Assembly: GCF_000472705.1 (NCBI RefSeq)
Contig: NZ_AXAE01000027.1
Coordinates: 1 to 64,000, forward strand
Direction: 5' to 3'
From: Mesorhizobium erdmanii USDA 3471
Lineage (GTDB): Bacteria; Pseudomonadota; Alphaproteobacteria; Rhizobiales; Rhizobiaceae
DNA length: 64,000 nt
Shown here piece by piece: positions 1 through 8,715 of this stretch. Positions within the stretch are counted from its first letter, which is position 1. The number at the start of each line of letters is the position of its first letter. The notes beneath the pieces are model-generated. The model was given only the letters and a program-made list of their open reading frames with translations. It did not search any database and was not told the DNA's origin. Position numbers and translations under genes: made by a program.

Positions 1-179
1 CGCGACAGCGCTTGCTTGCGCTCTTGCGCGAACAGCGAGAACTCCGTCGCATTGGTCGCGCCGCACAGGCTCGCCGCGATCATCATCACGATCAGATCAC
101 CGAGCCGGTGCGTGGCGTTGGCAGCACGCGGATCAGGAACCGAGCCGAAATAGCTCTCAAGGCTGGAAATGGCAGTCAC
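1..179 (-). CDS. ISAs1-family transposase, N-terminal part (cut by window edge)
   Basis: The reverse strand from a GTG at 179 reads about 59 codons without a stop to the window edge. The peptide carries the ISAs1 transposase N-terminal pattern: a YFGSVPDPR block, then HRLGDLIVMMIAASLCGA and ATEFSLFAQER. An in-frame TGA lies two codons upstream of the GTG and a GAGG stretch just before it, so GTG is the only reasonable start. The catalytic DDE part lies outside the window, so it cannot be said whether the element is intact. Its terminal repeat should lie between about 190 and 270, but I could not fix it without the other end. Confidence 0.75.
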   Translation of the reverse strand, partial: MTAISSLESYFGSVPDPRAANATHRLGDLIVMMIAASLCGATNATEFSLFAQERKQALS

Positions 180-292
180 TCCTCAGTGGACTGCCTTCCC
201 AAAGAATCCCTTCTCACACCAACTTCAAGCGCAAAATCGCCATATGCGATTCCCCTGCCTTTGAGGGGGGAGAGCGGCTGACGGTAACGAAA

Positions 293-2344
293 TCAGGCAG
301 CCTTGCCGTTGGCGTTCATCGCTTCGTCGGCGAGGCGGCCGGTGAGTTCGGCCATATGGTCGAATTCGGCGCGATAGCTGGCAACGCCCGCTGTCGCCGA
401 GCGCAGCTCGATGATCAGGTCGCCGATCTCGGCCTGCGGCATGGTCGCCTCGACGACATCCCAGCCCGGCCAGTCGGGCCGCGCATCATAGCCGAGGATC
501 TGGCCGCGCCGCTGCGGGATGAGCGCGATGATCTTCGATGTCGCGTCCGACGGCGTGACGATCACCACTTTCATCACCGGCTCCAGCAGCACCGGCGAGC
601 AGGCCGCCATACCTTCCTTCATCGCCAGCTTCGCCGCCATCTGGAAGGCCATGTCGGAAGAATCGACCGCATGGTAGGAGCCGTCCGATAGGTTGACGGC
701 GACATCGACGACGGGGAAGCCGAGCGGGCCTGTTTTCAGATAATCGCGTATGCCGGTCTCCACCGACTGGATGTAGGTCTTGGGCACCACGCCGCCGGTG
801 ATGGTGTCGGTGAACTGGAAGCCGGAGCCGCGCGGCAGCGGCTTGATCTCGATCACCACATCGCCGAACTGGCCATGACCGCCCGACTGCTTCTTGTGGC
901 GGCCGCGCTGCTGCGCCGGTTTGCGGATCGTCTCGCGATAGGGCACGGCCGGGGCATGGCCTTCGACCGGGATCTGGTTCTTGCCCTCCAGCCGCTCGCG
1001 CACGACGCGCAGATGCATCTCGCCATGCCCCGACAACACCGTCTCGGCCGAGTCCTGGTTGTGGCGCAGGCTGAGCGAGGGATCCTCCTCGGCCAGCCGC
1101 TGGATGGCCGCCGACATCTTGACCTCGTCCTTGCGTTCCTTCGGCCGGAGCGCGAAGGCGAAGACCGGTTGCGGCGGCTCGAAAGCGAACAACTGCTTGG
1201 TGCCGCCCTTGGCCGAAGTCAGCGTCTGGCCGGTCTTGACCTCGTCCAGCTTGCCCAGCGCAACGGTGTCGCCGGCCTTGGCTGCGGTGAGCTTGAACTG
1301 GTCCTTGCCGAGCATCTTGTAGATGCCGGAAACCTTGGCGGTGTCGCCGCCGGGCAGCCACAGTTCCAAGCCGTCGGCAACCTGGCCGGACAGGATGCGC
1401 GACACCGACAGCTTGCCGCCATGCGGCGTGTGGATGGTCTTCATCACCTGGACGACGGTCGCACTGCCATCCGGGGCGCCGAGCCGCTTGCGGGTGGCCT
1501 CGATGTCGGGCGCGTCGTGGCGGATCGCCTTCAGCAGGCGCAGCACGCCATTGCCTTTCTCGGCGGTGCCGATCAGCACCGGCGTCACGGCGCCATCGCG
1601 CAGATCGGCGGCGAGGTCGTCGAAGATCGCGTCCTTCGGCGGCTCGATCTCCTCGAGCAGTTGTTCCATCAACTGGTCGTCATGGTCGGCCAGCGTCTCC
1701 AGCATGGAAAAGCGTGCTTCCAGTTCGCGAGCCTTGTCGTCGCCAGGTATCTGAGCCACCTCGCTCTCGGCATATTCGCGGTAGATGTAGGCGCGCTCCA
1801 GCGCCAGATCGATCGAGCCGATGACGACGCCGTCCTTGCGCAGCGGAATCTGGCGCAGCAGGAGCGGCACCGAGCTTGCCGGCTGCAGCATCTTCAGCGT
1901 GTCGCGCACGCCCGCGATCGCCTTGTCGACCTTGTTGAGGAACAGGATGCGCGGCACGCCGAGATCGTCGAGCTTGCGCATGATGAGCTGCAGGGCAGGG
2001 ATCTTCTTTTCATCGGCCTCGGCAACGACCACCGCGAGGTCGCAGGCGGCCAGCACCGGCTCGGCCTCGAAGGAGAATTCAATCGAGCCGGGACAATCGA
2101 CGAAGGTGATCTGCTCACCCATGAATTCGGTGGTGGCGATCGTCGCCTCGACGCTCATGGCGTGGGCGCGCGCCTCCGGCGAATGATCTGAGACTGTGCT
2201 GCCCGAGGAAACCGGGTTCTGGCGGGGAATGGCGCCCGTACGGGCCAATATGGCTTCGAGAAGTGTCGTCTTACCGCTTGCAAAGGGACCGACTATGGCA
2301 ATGCATTTCGGTCCCGTGCGTCGTCCTCCGGCGCGAGTACCCAT
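293..2344 (-). CDS. Elongation factor G-like GTPase (EF-G paralogue)
   Basis: The 683-residue product has the full EF-G layout: N-terminal GTPase domain, beta-barrel domain II, and domains III to V to the C-terminus. The P-loop is GPFASGKT (about residues 19-26) and the base-specificity motif is NKVD. The switch II motif, normally DTPGH, is DCPGS, so the histidine that activates water in translational GTPases is missing. This fits the EF-G-like (EF-G2) group rather than the canonical fusA product, which is normally in the str operon. Its role is uncertain: ribosome-associated, possibly not a translocase. The gene stands alone, with about 200 bases before the next gene on the same strand. Confidence 0.85.
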   Translation of the reverse strand: MGTRAGGRRTGPKCIAIVGPFASGKTTLLEAILARTGAIPRQNPVSSGSTVSDHSPEARAHAMSVEATIATTEFMGEQITFVDCPGSIEFSFEAEPVLAACDLAVVVAEADEKKIPALQLIMRKLDDLGVPRILFLNKVDKAIAGVRDTLKMLQPASSVPLLLRQIPLRKDGVVIGSIDLALERAYIYREYAESEVAQIPGDDKARELEARFSMLETLADHDDQLMEQLLEEIEPPKDAIFDDLAADLRDGAVTPVLIGTAEKGNGVLRLLKAIRHDAPDIEATRKRLGAPDGSATVVQVMKTIHTPHGGKLSVSRILSGQVADGLELWLPGGDTAKVSGIYKMLGKDQFKLTAAKAGDTVALGKLDEVKTGQTLTSAKGGTKQLFAFEPPQPVFAFALRPKERKDEVKMSAAIQRLAEEDPSLSLRHNQDSAETVLSGHGEMHLRVVRERLEGKNQIPVEGHAPAVPYRETIRKPAQQRGRHKKQSGGHGQFGDVVIEIKPLPRGSGFQFTDTITGGVVPKTYIQSVETGIRDYLKTGPLGFPVVDVAVNLSDGSYHAVDSSDMAFQMAAKLAMKEGMAACSPVLLEPVMKVVIVTPSDATSKIIALIPQRRGQILGYDARPDWPGWDVVEATMPQAEIGDLIIELRSATAGVASYRAEFDHMAELTGRLADEAMNANGKAA

Positions 2345-2543
2345 GGCTGACCTCCACTCAGGCGTTTCCCTAGGGACCGACTGACATGCATGGTTCAGGC
2401 GTGGTCAATCGGTCCTGAGCGGCGGCCGGCCTGTTCGACCGTCGCGGGCGGGGGTCTTTTCGATGGCCACCTGCCCAAAAGCATCGTCCCACTTGTTTGC
2501 CGGCAGGGCAAGGAAAATAGAAATCCGCTACCGTTCAGCGTCC

Positions 2544-4073
2544 TCAGGCGCTCAACGCCATGGGTTCAGTATCGATGGCGCGCGGGGAGGCCACCTGGTC
2601 GCGCGGTGCCGGCCTGCCGAGGAAATAGCCCTGGAAGCGGTTGCAGCCGGCGGCCTTGGCCAGCGCGAACTCTTCCTGGGTCTCGATGCCTTCGGCAACG
2701 ATGGTGACGTCCTGGATACGGGCGATCTGTGCCAGCGCCGAAACGAAAATCTGCGCCACCTGGTCGTGGGCAAGGCTGCTGATATAGGAGCGGTCGATCT
2801 TGATGCTGTCGATGGGCAGGGTCTTCAGATAGTTGAAGCCGCAATGGCCGGTGCCGAAATCGTCGAGCGCGATGTGGAAGCCGAGGCCGCGCAAGGCTTC
2901 GAGGCGGCGCAGGATTTCGGGCGTGGCGGCGGTCGCCACCGTCTCGGTGATCTCGATGATGAACTGTGCCGCGGAACGGCCGGTTTCCTTCAGCACACGG
3001 TCGCACATGGTGACGATCTCGTCGCGCTTCAGCTGTTCGCCGGAGACGTTGATCGAGATGCGGCGCCCGGGGAAATGGCTGATATCGGCACAAGCCCGCT
3101 TGAACACCCATTCGCCGAGCATGTCGATCAGGGTCGAGCGTTCGGCGATGGGGATGAACTCGGCCGGCGAGATCAACCCGCGCACCGGATGGCGCCAGCG
3201 GATCAGGCCTTCGAAGGCATAAGTGGACCCGTCTGGATTGACGATCGGCTGGTAGTGCAGTTCGAGCTCGCCGAGATAGACCGCCGCGCGCAATTCCCGC
3301 TCGACCAAGCGGCGGTAACGCTTGTCGGACAGCATTTCCTCGTCGAACACGGTGACGCGGCCACGGCCCGCCGCCTTGCTTTCATAAAGCGCGAGGTCGG
3401 CAACCAGCATCAGTTCCGTCGTGTTCGAAGCATGCGCCGGCGCCAGCGCCACGCCGACGGAGACGGAGAGCGGAATGGTCTTGCCTTCATACGACTTCCC
3501 GGCCCGCATCACATCGAGCAATTGCCTGATATCCTTGCTGATGGCGACGAGGTCGCCATGCGGAATGATGACGCCGAATTCGTCGCCGCCGAGCCGTCCG
3601 ACCATGCCGCCGGCAAAGATGCGCTCCGACGTCTTGACCAGGTGTGCCAGAGCGAGGTCGCCGAACTGATGCCCGAAGGTGTCGTTGAGCTGCTTGAAGT
3701 GATCGACGTCGATCAACAGCAAAGTCGCCTCGCGCCGGTCGCGCATGGTGCCCAGGCTGTCGCGCAACGCTTCGAGGAAATAGCGCCTGGTCGTCGCCCC
3801 GGTCATGGCGTCCCTGGTCAGGAAATGATGCTTTTCCACCTCGGCGGCGGCTGCCGAGCGCAAGCGATGGACGACGCTGCTGCGCATATACATCAGCGCC
3901 AGCAAGGCGAGGCCGGTCGCCAGAATCGAGACGGTGAAAGCGCTGGCCGAGGACAGGTTCCGCGAGATGTCGAAAGCACCGAGTGCGGACGCGCCGATGC
4001 TGAGCACAAGCAGGGCCTGGATGCCGCGATAGATCCGGCCGCTATGGTCCTTGATCGTCGCCAGTATGCTCAT
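2544..4073 (-). CDS. Membrane-anchored GGDEF-EAL cyclic-di-GMP enzyme
   Basis: The 509-residue protein has two N-terminal membrane segments (about residues 18-37 and 46-63), then a GGDEF domain and an EAL domain. The cyclase signature GGDEF is intact at about 162-166, with no RxxD inhibitory site in the usual place. The phosphodiesterase signature is EGL rather than EAL (about 288-290), with NVSGEQ, EITET, DDFGTG and IKIDRS all kept, so hydrolysis is plausible. It would make and/or break cyclic di-GMP at the inner membrane. I chose the ATG at 4073, preceded by a GGGGG run, because longer versions run into the divergent cupin gene and add sequence unlike the family. Confidence 0.88.
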   Translation of the reverse strand: MSILATIKDHSGRIYRGIQALLVLSIGASALGAFDISRNLSSASAFTVSILATGLALLALMYMRSSVVHRLRSAAAAEVEKHHFLTRDAMTGATTRRYFLEALRDSLGTMRDRREATLLLIDVDHFKQLNDTFGHQFGDLALAHLVKTSERIFAGGMVGRLGGDEFGVIIPHGDLVAISKDIRQLLDVMRAGKSYEGKTIPLSVSVGVALAPAHASNTTELMLVADLALYESKAAGRGRVTVFDEEMLSDKRYRRLVERELRAAVYLGELELHYQPIVNPDGSTYAFEGLIRWRHPVRGLISPAEFIPIAERSTLIDMLGEWVFKRACADISHFPGRRISINVSGEQLKRDEIVTMCDRVLKETGRSAAQFIIEITETVATAATPEILRRLEALRGLGFHIALDDFGTGHCGFNYLKTLPIDSIKIDRSYISSLAHDQVAQIFVSALAQIARIQDVTIVAEGIETQEEFALAKAAGCNRFQGYFLGRPAPRDQVASPRAIDTEPMALSA

Positions 4074-4308
4074 CCGCCAGCCCCCGCAGTACCGGCTCAC
4101 GGCTAGTGCCGAGCCGTTAAGAAGACATTGAGTTCGCCGTTGTTTGGCGCCGCGTCGCCAAGCGGAGAGCTTCATGGTTAAGGAGAAAGAACTGCTTCTT
4201 CGCGCTGCGGACCGCAAACCGTCGGTTGCGCCCGACATGATATCGGCCGAGAATGCCTCGATGAGAGGCGGCGCTTGCCGCCGGTCGCTTCGCTTTTGGG
4301 GTCGGACG

Positions 4309-4704
4309 ATGAAGATTATTGCTTGCGGCAGCGTGCCGACCATCATGGCACCGGAGAAATACTTCACCGGCCGGGTTCTGCAGACGCCGATCATCGAGGC
4401 GGAGGCGCCGGCGCGGCTGAGGGCAGTGCTGGTATCCTTCGAGCCCGGTGCGCGCACCCATTGGCACACGCATCCGCTCGGCCAGACGCTCTATGTCACC
4501 TCGGGCGCCGGGCTCGCCCAGACATGGGGCGGGCCGGTCCAGGTGATCAGGGCCGGCGACGTGATCTCGTTCGCGCCGGGCGAGAAGCATTGGCATGGTG
4601 CCGGGCCGAAGACGGCAATGACGCATATCGCCATGCAGGAGGCGCTCGACGGCGTCCATGCCGAGTGGCTGGAAGCAGTGACCGCCGAGCAATATGGCGG
4701 CTGA
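4309..4704 (+). CDS. Cupin-domain protein, (R)-mandelonitrile lyase-like family
   Basis: A single-domain cupin of 131 residues. The first cupin motif appears as HWHTHPLGQTLYV and the second as PGEKHWHGA, giving a conserved set of histidines for a bound metal. The overall pattern, including an ARTHWHTHP block and an AMTHIAMQE stretch, matches small cupins annotated as (R)-mandelonitrile lyase or carboxymuconolactone-linked cupins. The true substrate cannot be read. The frame is open from 4144, but conserved sequence begins at the ATG at 4309, so that start is preferred. It lies head to head with the GGDEF-EAL gene. Confidence 0.75.
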   Translation: MKIIACGSVPTIMAPEKYFTGRVLQTPIIEAEAPARLRAVLVSFEPGARTHWHTHPLGQTLYVTSGAGLAQTWGGPVQVIRAGDVISFAPGEKHWHGAGPKTAMTHIAMQEALDGVHAEWLEAVTAEQYGG

Positions 4705-4713
4705 GTGCCCGGT

Positions 4714-4810
4714 CTATTCGGGCCGCAACATCCTGAGGAACAACGCCGAGAGGGTTTCGGCGAGTTCGCTGCCGTTGTAGATGGCTGCGAAATCTGACTG
4801 TCTGGACAGA
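4714..4810 (-). pseudogene. Possible C-terminal remnant of a TetR-type regulator
   Basis: The reverse strand encodes about 32 residues ending in ETLSALFLRMLRPE and a stop. This resembles the last helix of TetR-family proteins. It sits directly before the efflux pump gene, which is where a TetR gene often lies, but the rest of a TetR gene is absent because the pump starts at 4813. It may be a deletion scar or a chance reading frame; the case rests on a short stretch. Confidence 0.25.
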
Positions 4811-4812
4811 CC

Positions 4813-6330
4813 ATGCCGAAGAACCGCCTGCCGCTCGTTGCCGCCGTCTATCTCGGCTCGTTCGTCGCCCTGCTCGACGTCAGCATCGTCAATGTCGCGC
4901 TGCCGACCATCCAGCAGGCGCTGCACACCGATTTCGGCGGCCTGCAATGGGTGGTAGACGCCTACACGCTTTGCCTGTCGGCCTTCATGCTGTCGTCGGG
5001 CCTGATCGGTGACCGCTATGGCCGCAAGCGCTCGTGGCTGGCCGGCGTCGGCATCTTCGTCGCCGGTTCGCTGATCTGTGCCGTCGCGCCCAATTTGCCG
5101 GCGCTGCTGGCCGGCCGGGTGGTGCAGGGCATAGCCGGCTCGCTGCTTATTCCAGGCGCGCTGTCGATCTTGACGCAGGCCTTTCCGGATCCGCGCGAGC
5201 GGGCCGGCGTCATCGGCGGCTGGGCCTCGTTCGCCGCCATTTCACTGGTCGTCGGCCCGGTGCTCGGCGGCATCCTTGTCCAGAGTGTCGGCTGGCAGAG
5301 CATCTTCCTGATCAACCTGCCGCTCGGCCTTTTCACCATTGCGCTCGGTGCCGCCTCGATCGAGGAGACGGCGCATCCCGAACATGCCCATCTCGACCTG
5401 ATCGGCCTGGCGCTCTCGGTCCTGTGGCTCGGCGCGCTGACCTTCGGGCTGATCTCGGCCGGCGAAGCGGGCTGGAGCGATCCCGGGACCATCACGGCCA
5501 TCATTGCCGGTGTGGTTGGCCTGGCGGTGTTTCTTGGCTACGAGGCGCGCACCCCGCGACCCATGCTGCCGCTCGGCCTGTTCCGCGACGTGCGCTTTGC
5601 GGTCGCCAATATCGCCTCGTTCGCGCTTGGCTTCACCTCCTACACCAGCGTCTTCTTCTTCTCGATGTTCCTGCAGCAGGTGCAGGGCTGGTCGCCGACG
5701 CAGACCGGCCTGCGCATGGCGCCGGCCTTCATCGTCCAGATCGTGGTGTCGCCATGGATCGGCCGGCTGAGCGCCCGCTACGGGCATTCGGTCTTGATGA
5801 TTTCGGGCTATGTGCTGATCGGCCTCTCCTTGCTCGGCATGTGCTGGGCCGGACCGTCGACGCCATACACGGTGCTGTGCGCTTTGTTTGCCATCAACGG
5901 TCTCGGCAACTCGCTGGCGATTCCGACCGGCAGCGCGGCCGCCATGTCCTACGCGCCGCGCGAGCGATCCGGCATGGTGTCGGCGGTCGTCAATGCCACC
6001 CGCCAGAGCGGGCTGGCCATCGGCATCGCGCTGCTCGGCGCCCTGATGAGCATGCGGGCGACCAGCCTGCTCACAAGCTCTCTCCACGACGCTGGTATCG
6101 CCAATGCCGAAGCAGTGGCTCGTGCGGCCATCTCACGGCATGATTTCGCGACAGACGCGGCGATCGGCGAGAGCGGCGTGCACGAGCTGTTCGCGACAGC
6201 CTATGCCGGCGGCTTCCATGCGGCGATGCTGACTGCGGCGATTGGCGCGTTCCTCACCGCCGCGCTGTTGATCACTGTGCTGGCGCCGGCCGAGGCGCGC
6301 TCGGCCAAGGAGGCCAAGCAGCGGGCGTGA
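4813..6330 (+). CDS. MFS drug efflux transporter, DHA2 (EmrB/QacA) family
   Basis: The 505-residue protein is the length of a 14-helix DHA2 proton antiporter. It opens with the family-typical run LLDVSIVNVALPTIQ in the first helix. It also has the cytoplasmic loop 2-3 motif GDRYGRKR and a motif C-like glycine/proline segment in helix 5 (VVGPVLGG). It should export hydrophobic drugs or metabolites across the inner membrane using the proton gradient. No membrane-fusion partner is adjacent. The ATG at 4813 has only a weak ribosome site. A shared hairpin terminator follows at 6355. Confidence 0.9.
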   Translation: MPKNRLPLVAAVYLGSFVALLDVSIVNVALPTIQQALHTDFGGLQWVVDAYTLCLSAFMLSSGLIGDRYGRKRSWLAGVGIFVAGSLICAVAPNLPALLAGRVVQGIAGSLLIPGALSILTQAFPDPRERAGVIGGWASFAAISLVVGPVLGGILVQSVGWQSIFLINLPLGLFTIALGAASIEETAHPEHAHLDLIGLALSVLWLGALTFGLISAGEAGWSDPGTITAIIAGVVGLAVFLGYEARTPRPMLPLGLFRDVRFAVANIASFALGFTSYTSVFFFSMFLQQVQGWSPTQTGLRMAPAFIVQIVVSPWIGRLSARYGHSVLMISGYVLIGLSLLGMCWAGPSTPYTVLCALFAINGLGNSLAIPTGSAAAMSYAPRERSGMVSAVVNATRQSGLAIGIALLGALMSMRATSLLTSSLHDAGIANAEAVARAAISRHDFATDAAIGESGVHELFATAYAGGFHAAMLTAAIGAFLTAALLITVLAPAEARSAKEAKQRA

Positions 6331-6354
6331 ACTGCTTCACAGCCAACAAAAAAA

Positions 6355-6384
6355 CCCGGCGTCGTGAACTGACGCCGGGCTTTT
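6355..6384. terminator. Bidirectional intrinsic terminator
   Basis: A perfect 9-bp stem (CCCGGCGTC / GACGCCGGG, 7-nt loop) is flanked by seven A residues on the left and TTTT on the right. It therefore works on both strands, ending the efflux pump gene (+) and the aminotransferase gene (-) that converge here. Confidence 0.9.
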
Positions 6385-6405
6385 CCATTTTTCAAACGAA
6401 ACCGA

Positions 6406-7608
6406 TCAGGTCAGCGATGCCGTGAACCGCTGGATGCGGGTGCAGGCTTCCTCCAGCAACGCATCCGAGGTGGCGTAGGAGATGCGGAAGTTGGGGCCGA
6501 GGCCGAAAGCCGAGCCGAACACCACGGCCACCCCCTCGGCCTCGAGCAGTTCCGAGCAGAAGGCTTCGTCGGTGTCGATCACCTTGCCGGCCTTGGTCTT
6601 CTTGCCGATCAGCTGGGCGCAGGACGGATAGACGTAGAAGGCGCCTTCCGGCGACGGGCAGGTAATGCCGCGCGCCTGGTTGAGCATCGATACCACGAGG
6701 TCGCGGCGCCCCTGGAAGATCGCCTTGTTCTTGGTGATGAAGTCCTGCGGGCCGTTGAGCGCCTCGACGGAGGCCCATTGCGCGATGGTGCAGGCGCCCG
6801 AGGTCTGCTGGCCCTGGATCATGTCCATTGCCTTGATCAGCTGGACCGGGCCGGCGGCATAGCCGATGCGCCAGCCGGTCATGGCATAGGCCTTCGAGAC
6901 GCCGTTCATGGTCAGCGTGCGCTCGTAGAGCTTCGGCTCGACCTCGGCGATGGTCTTGAAGACGAAGTCGCCATAGGTCAGGTGTTCGTACATGTCGTCG
7001 GTCAGCGTCCAGACATGCGGATGCTTGAGCAGCACATCGGCCAGCGCGCGCAGTTCGGCTTGCGTATAGGCCGCGCCCGACGGGTTGGACGGCGAGTTCA
7101 TCAAGAGCCACTTGGTCTTCGGCGTGATCGCCTTCTCCAGCACCGCGGCCGTCAATTTGAATCCATTGTCGATCGAGGTGTCGGCATAGACCGAGGTGCC
7201 GCCGCAGATCGCCACCATCTCGGGATAGCTGACCCAGTAGGGGCGGGGGATGATGACCTCGTCGCCGGGGTTGAGCGTCGCCATGAACGCGTTGAACAGG
7301 ATCTGCTTGCCGCCGGTGCCGACAATGGTCTGCTCGGGCTTGTAGTCGAGATTGTTCTCGCGCTTGAACTTCTTTGCGATCGCCTCGCGCAGCGGCACGA
7401 TGCCCGAGACCGGCGGATACTTGGTCTCGCCACGGCGGATCGCCTCGATCGCTGCATTCTTGATGTTGTCGGGCGTGTCGAAATCCGGCTCGCCGGCGCC
7501 GAGGCCGATAATGTCACGGCCGGCATTTTTCAGCTCGCGCGCTTTCTGCGTCACCGCGATGGTGGCGGAAGGCTTTACGCGGGAAAGGGTGTCGGCAAGA
7601 AAGGCCAT
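6406..7608 (-). CDS. aatA: Aspartate aminotransferase (PLP-dependent, class I)
   Basis: The product, 400 residues from the ATG at 7608, transfers an amino group between aspartate and 2-oxoglutarate using pyridoxal phosphate in the cytosol. Fold type I landmarks are present: GLGAGEPDFDTP near the N-terminus, the substrate-loop region TKYPPVSGIVPLREAI, NSPSNPSGA, and the cofactor-binding lysine in the MNGVSKAYAMTGWRIGY segment. Length and motifs match the rhizobial aatA/aspC type (prephenate or aspartate specificity of the 1b class). The frame is open to 7668, but 400 residues is the family length and an AAGGAG lies upstream of 7608. Confidence 0.93.
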   Translation of the reverse strand: MAFLADTLSRVKPSATIAVTQKARELKNAGRDIIGLGAGEPDFDTPDNIKNAAIEAIRRGETKYPPVSGIVPLREAIAKKFKRENNLDYKPEQTIVGTGGKQILFNAFMATLNPGDEVIIPRPYWVSYPEMVAICGGTSVYADTSIDNGFKLTAAVLEKAITPKTKWLLMNSPSNPSGAAYTQAELRALADVLLKHPHVWTLTDDMYEHLTYGDFVFKTIAEVEPKLYERTLTMNGVSKAYAMTGWRIGYAAGPVQLIKAMDMIQGQQTSGACTIAQWASVEALNGPQDFITKNKAIFQGRRDLVVSMLNQARGITCPSPEGAFYVYPSCAQLIGKKTKAGKVIDTDEAFCSELLEAEGVAVVFGSAFGLGPNFRISYATSDALLEEACTRIQRFTASLT

Positions 7609-7827
7609 GACCAGATATCTCTCCTTGAGAAGATCGGCGCGGCCAGGAGCGGCCGCGGCGCTTCTCATGTCGCATCATTCCCCTTTGCGCAAGCTTTCTC
7701 GGCTGGGCCAGGTGGGGCGGCACGGTCAATGCGGCGTGATCGGCAACACTAAATTCATTAACGCGCGGTAGAGGCTTGCATGACAGGATCGTAAATCCAA
7801 TTCCGCCAGGTTGCGGAGCGAGGAACC

Positions 7828-8715
7828 GTGTCGCGCAGCATCGGGCTTGCCCACATCATCCGTCATGATGACGGCACCTCGTCCGGTGTCTGGGGTATCT
7901 ACACGCTGCAAAGTGCCTTCCAGCCGATCTTCACCTTCAAGGACGGCAAGCTGGCGGTTGCGGCCTTTGAAGGGCTGATCCGCCCGTTCCGCGACGGTGA
8001 GCCGCAATCGCCGATGACCTTCTTCTCGACCTGTCCGGCCGCCGACCGCCTGCATGTAGAAGCGCTGACCAGGACGCTGCACTTGCTCAATGCCGGCGCC
8101 TGCCTGCCGCAGGAGGCGTCGATCTTCGTGAATTTCGACCCCTCGGTGTTCACCGAGCGATCGATCGCCGACAATGCCTTGCGCGAAATGCGGCTGGTGC
8201 TGCACGAGGCCGGCATCGATCCCGGCCGCGTCGTGTGCGAGGTGACCGAGCAGCGGCCGGCGTCGCAGGAGACCTTGCACAGCTTCGTCGCGGCGCTGCG
8301 GGGCAATGGCTTTCGCATCGCCGTCGACGACTATGGCGCCGACGATTCCGACATCAACCGCGTCAAGGAATTGAGGCCCGACATCGTCAAATTCGATGCC
8401 ACCTGGATCACGCAGCTCATGGAGTCCGGCGCCGGATTCGCGCTGTTGACCACCATGGTGAAAAGCTTCGAGGACCAAGGCATACGCACGGTGTTCGAGG
8501 GCATCGAGGAGGGGTGGCAACTGGAACTGGCCGAGAAGTCCGGGGCTTCGATGGTTCAAGGCTTCGTGCTGGCGCGGCCGGAGCTGGCACCGACGAGTTT
8601 TCGCGTTCTCGACAAAGCCGCGCCAGAGACCGTCGTAGCGTCTGCCGCACCGGTGCCAGCCTCACCGCAGACGCCACGGCCGGCAAGAGCCTTCGGGCGC
8701 CGGGGCGCGCCATGA
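7828..8715 (+). CDS. Stand-alone EAL-domain protein (first of a tandem pair)
   Basis: The 295-residue soluble protein is almost entirely an EAL phosphodiesterase domain with no GGDEF, sensor or membrane segment. The signature is EGL (FEGLIRP), followed by NFDPS, CEVTEQ, VDDYG and VKFD, so the metal-binding residues are mostly present, but the usual DDFGTG loop reads DDYGAD. The start is GTG at 7828 with a GCGGAGCGAGG site upstream. Its stop overlaps the start of the next EAL gene (ATGA), which implies translational coupling. It should lower or sense cyclic di-GMP. Confidence 0.85.
   Translation: MSRSIGLAHIIRHDDGTSSGVWGIYTLQSAFQPIFTFKDGKLAVAAFEGLIRPFRDGEPQSPMTFFSTCPAADRLHVEALTRTLHLLNAGACLPQEASIFVNFDPSVFTERSIADNALREMRLVLHEAGIDPGRVVCEVTEQRPASQETLHSFVAALRGNGFRIAVDDYGADDSDINRVKELRPDIVKFDATWITQLMESGAGFALLTTMVKSFEDQGIRTVFEGIEEGWQLELAEKSGASMVQGFVLARPELAPTSFRVLDKAAPETVVASAAPVPASPQTPRPARAFGRRGAP

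Noticed and set aside
12..281. A forward open frame of 89 codons at the left edge
   Set aside because: It is the antisense of the ISAs1 transposase start, which has clear family residues, and has no family-like sequence itself.
2463..4106. A 547-codon forward open frame antisense to the GGDEF-EAL gene
   Set aside because: Shadow of a well-supported gene; no recognisable domain.
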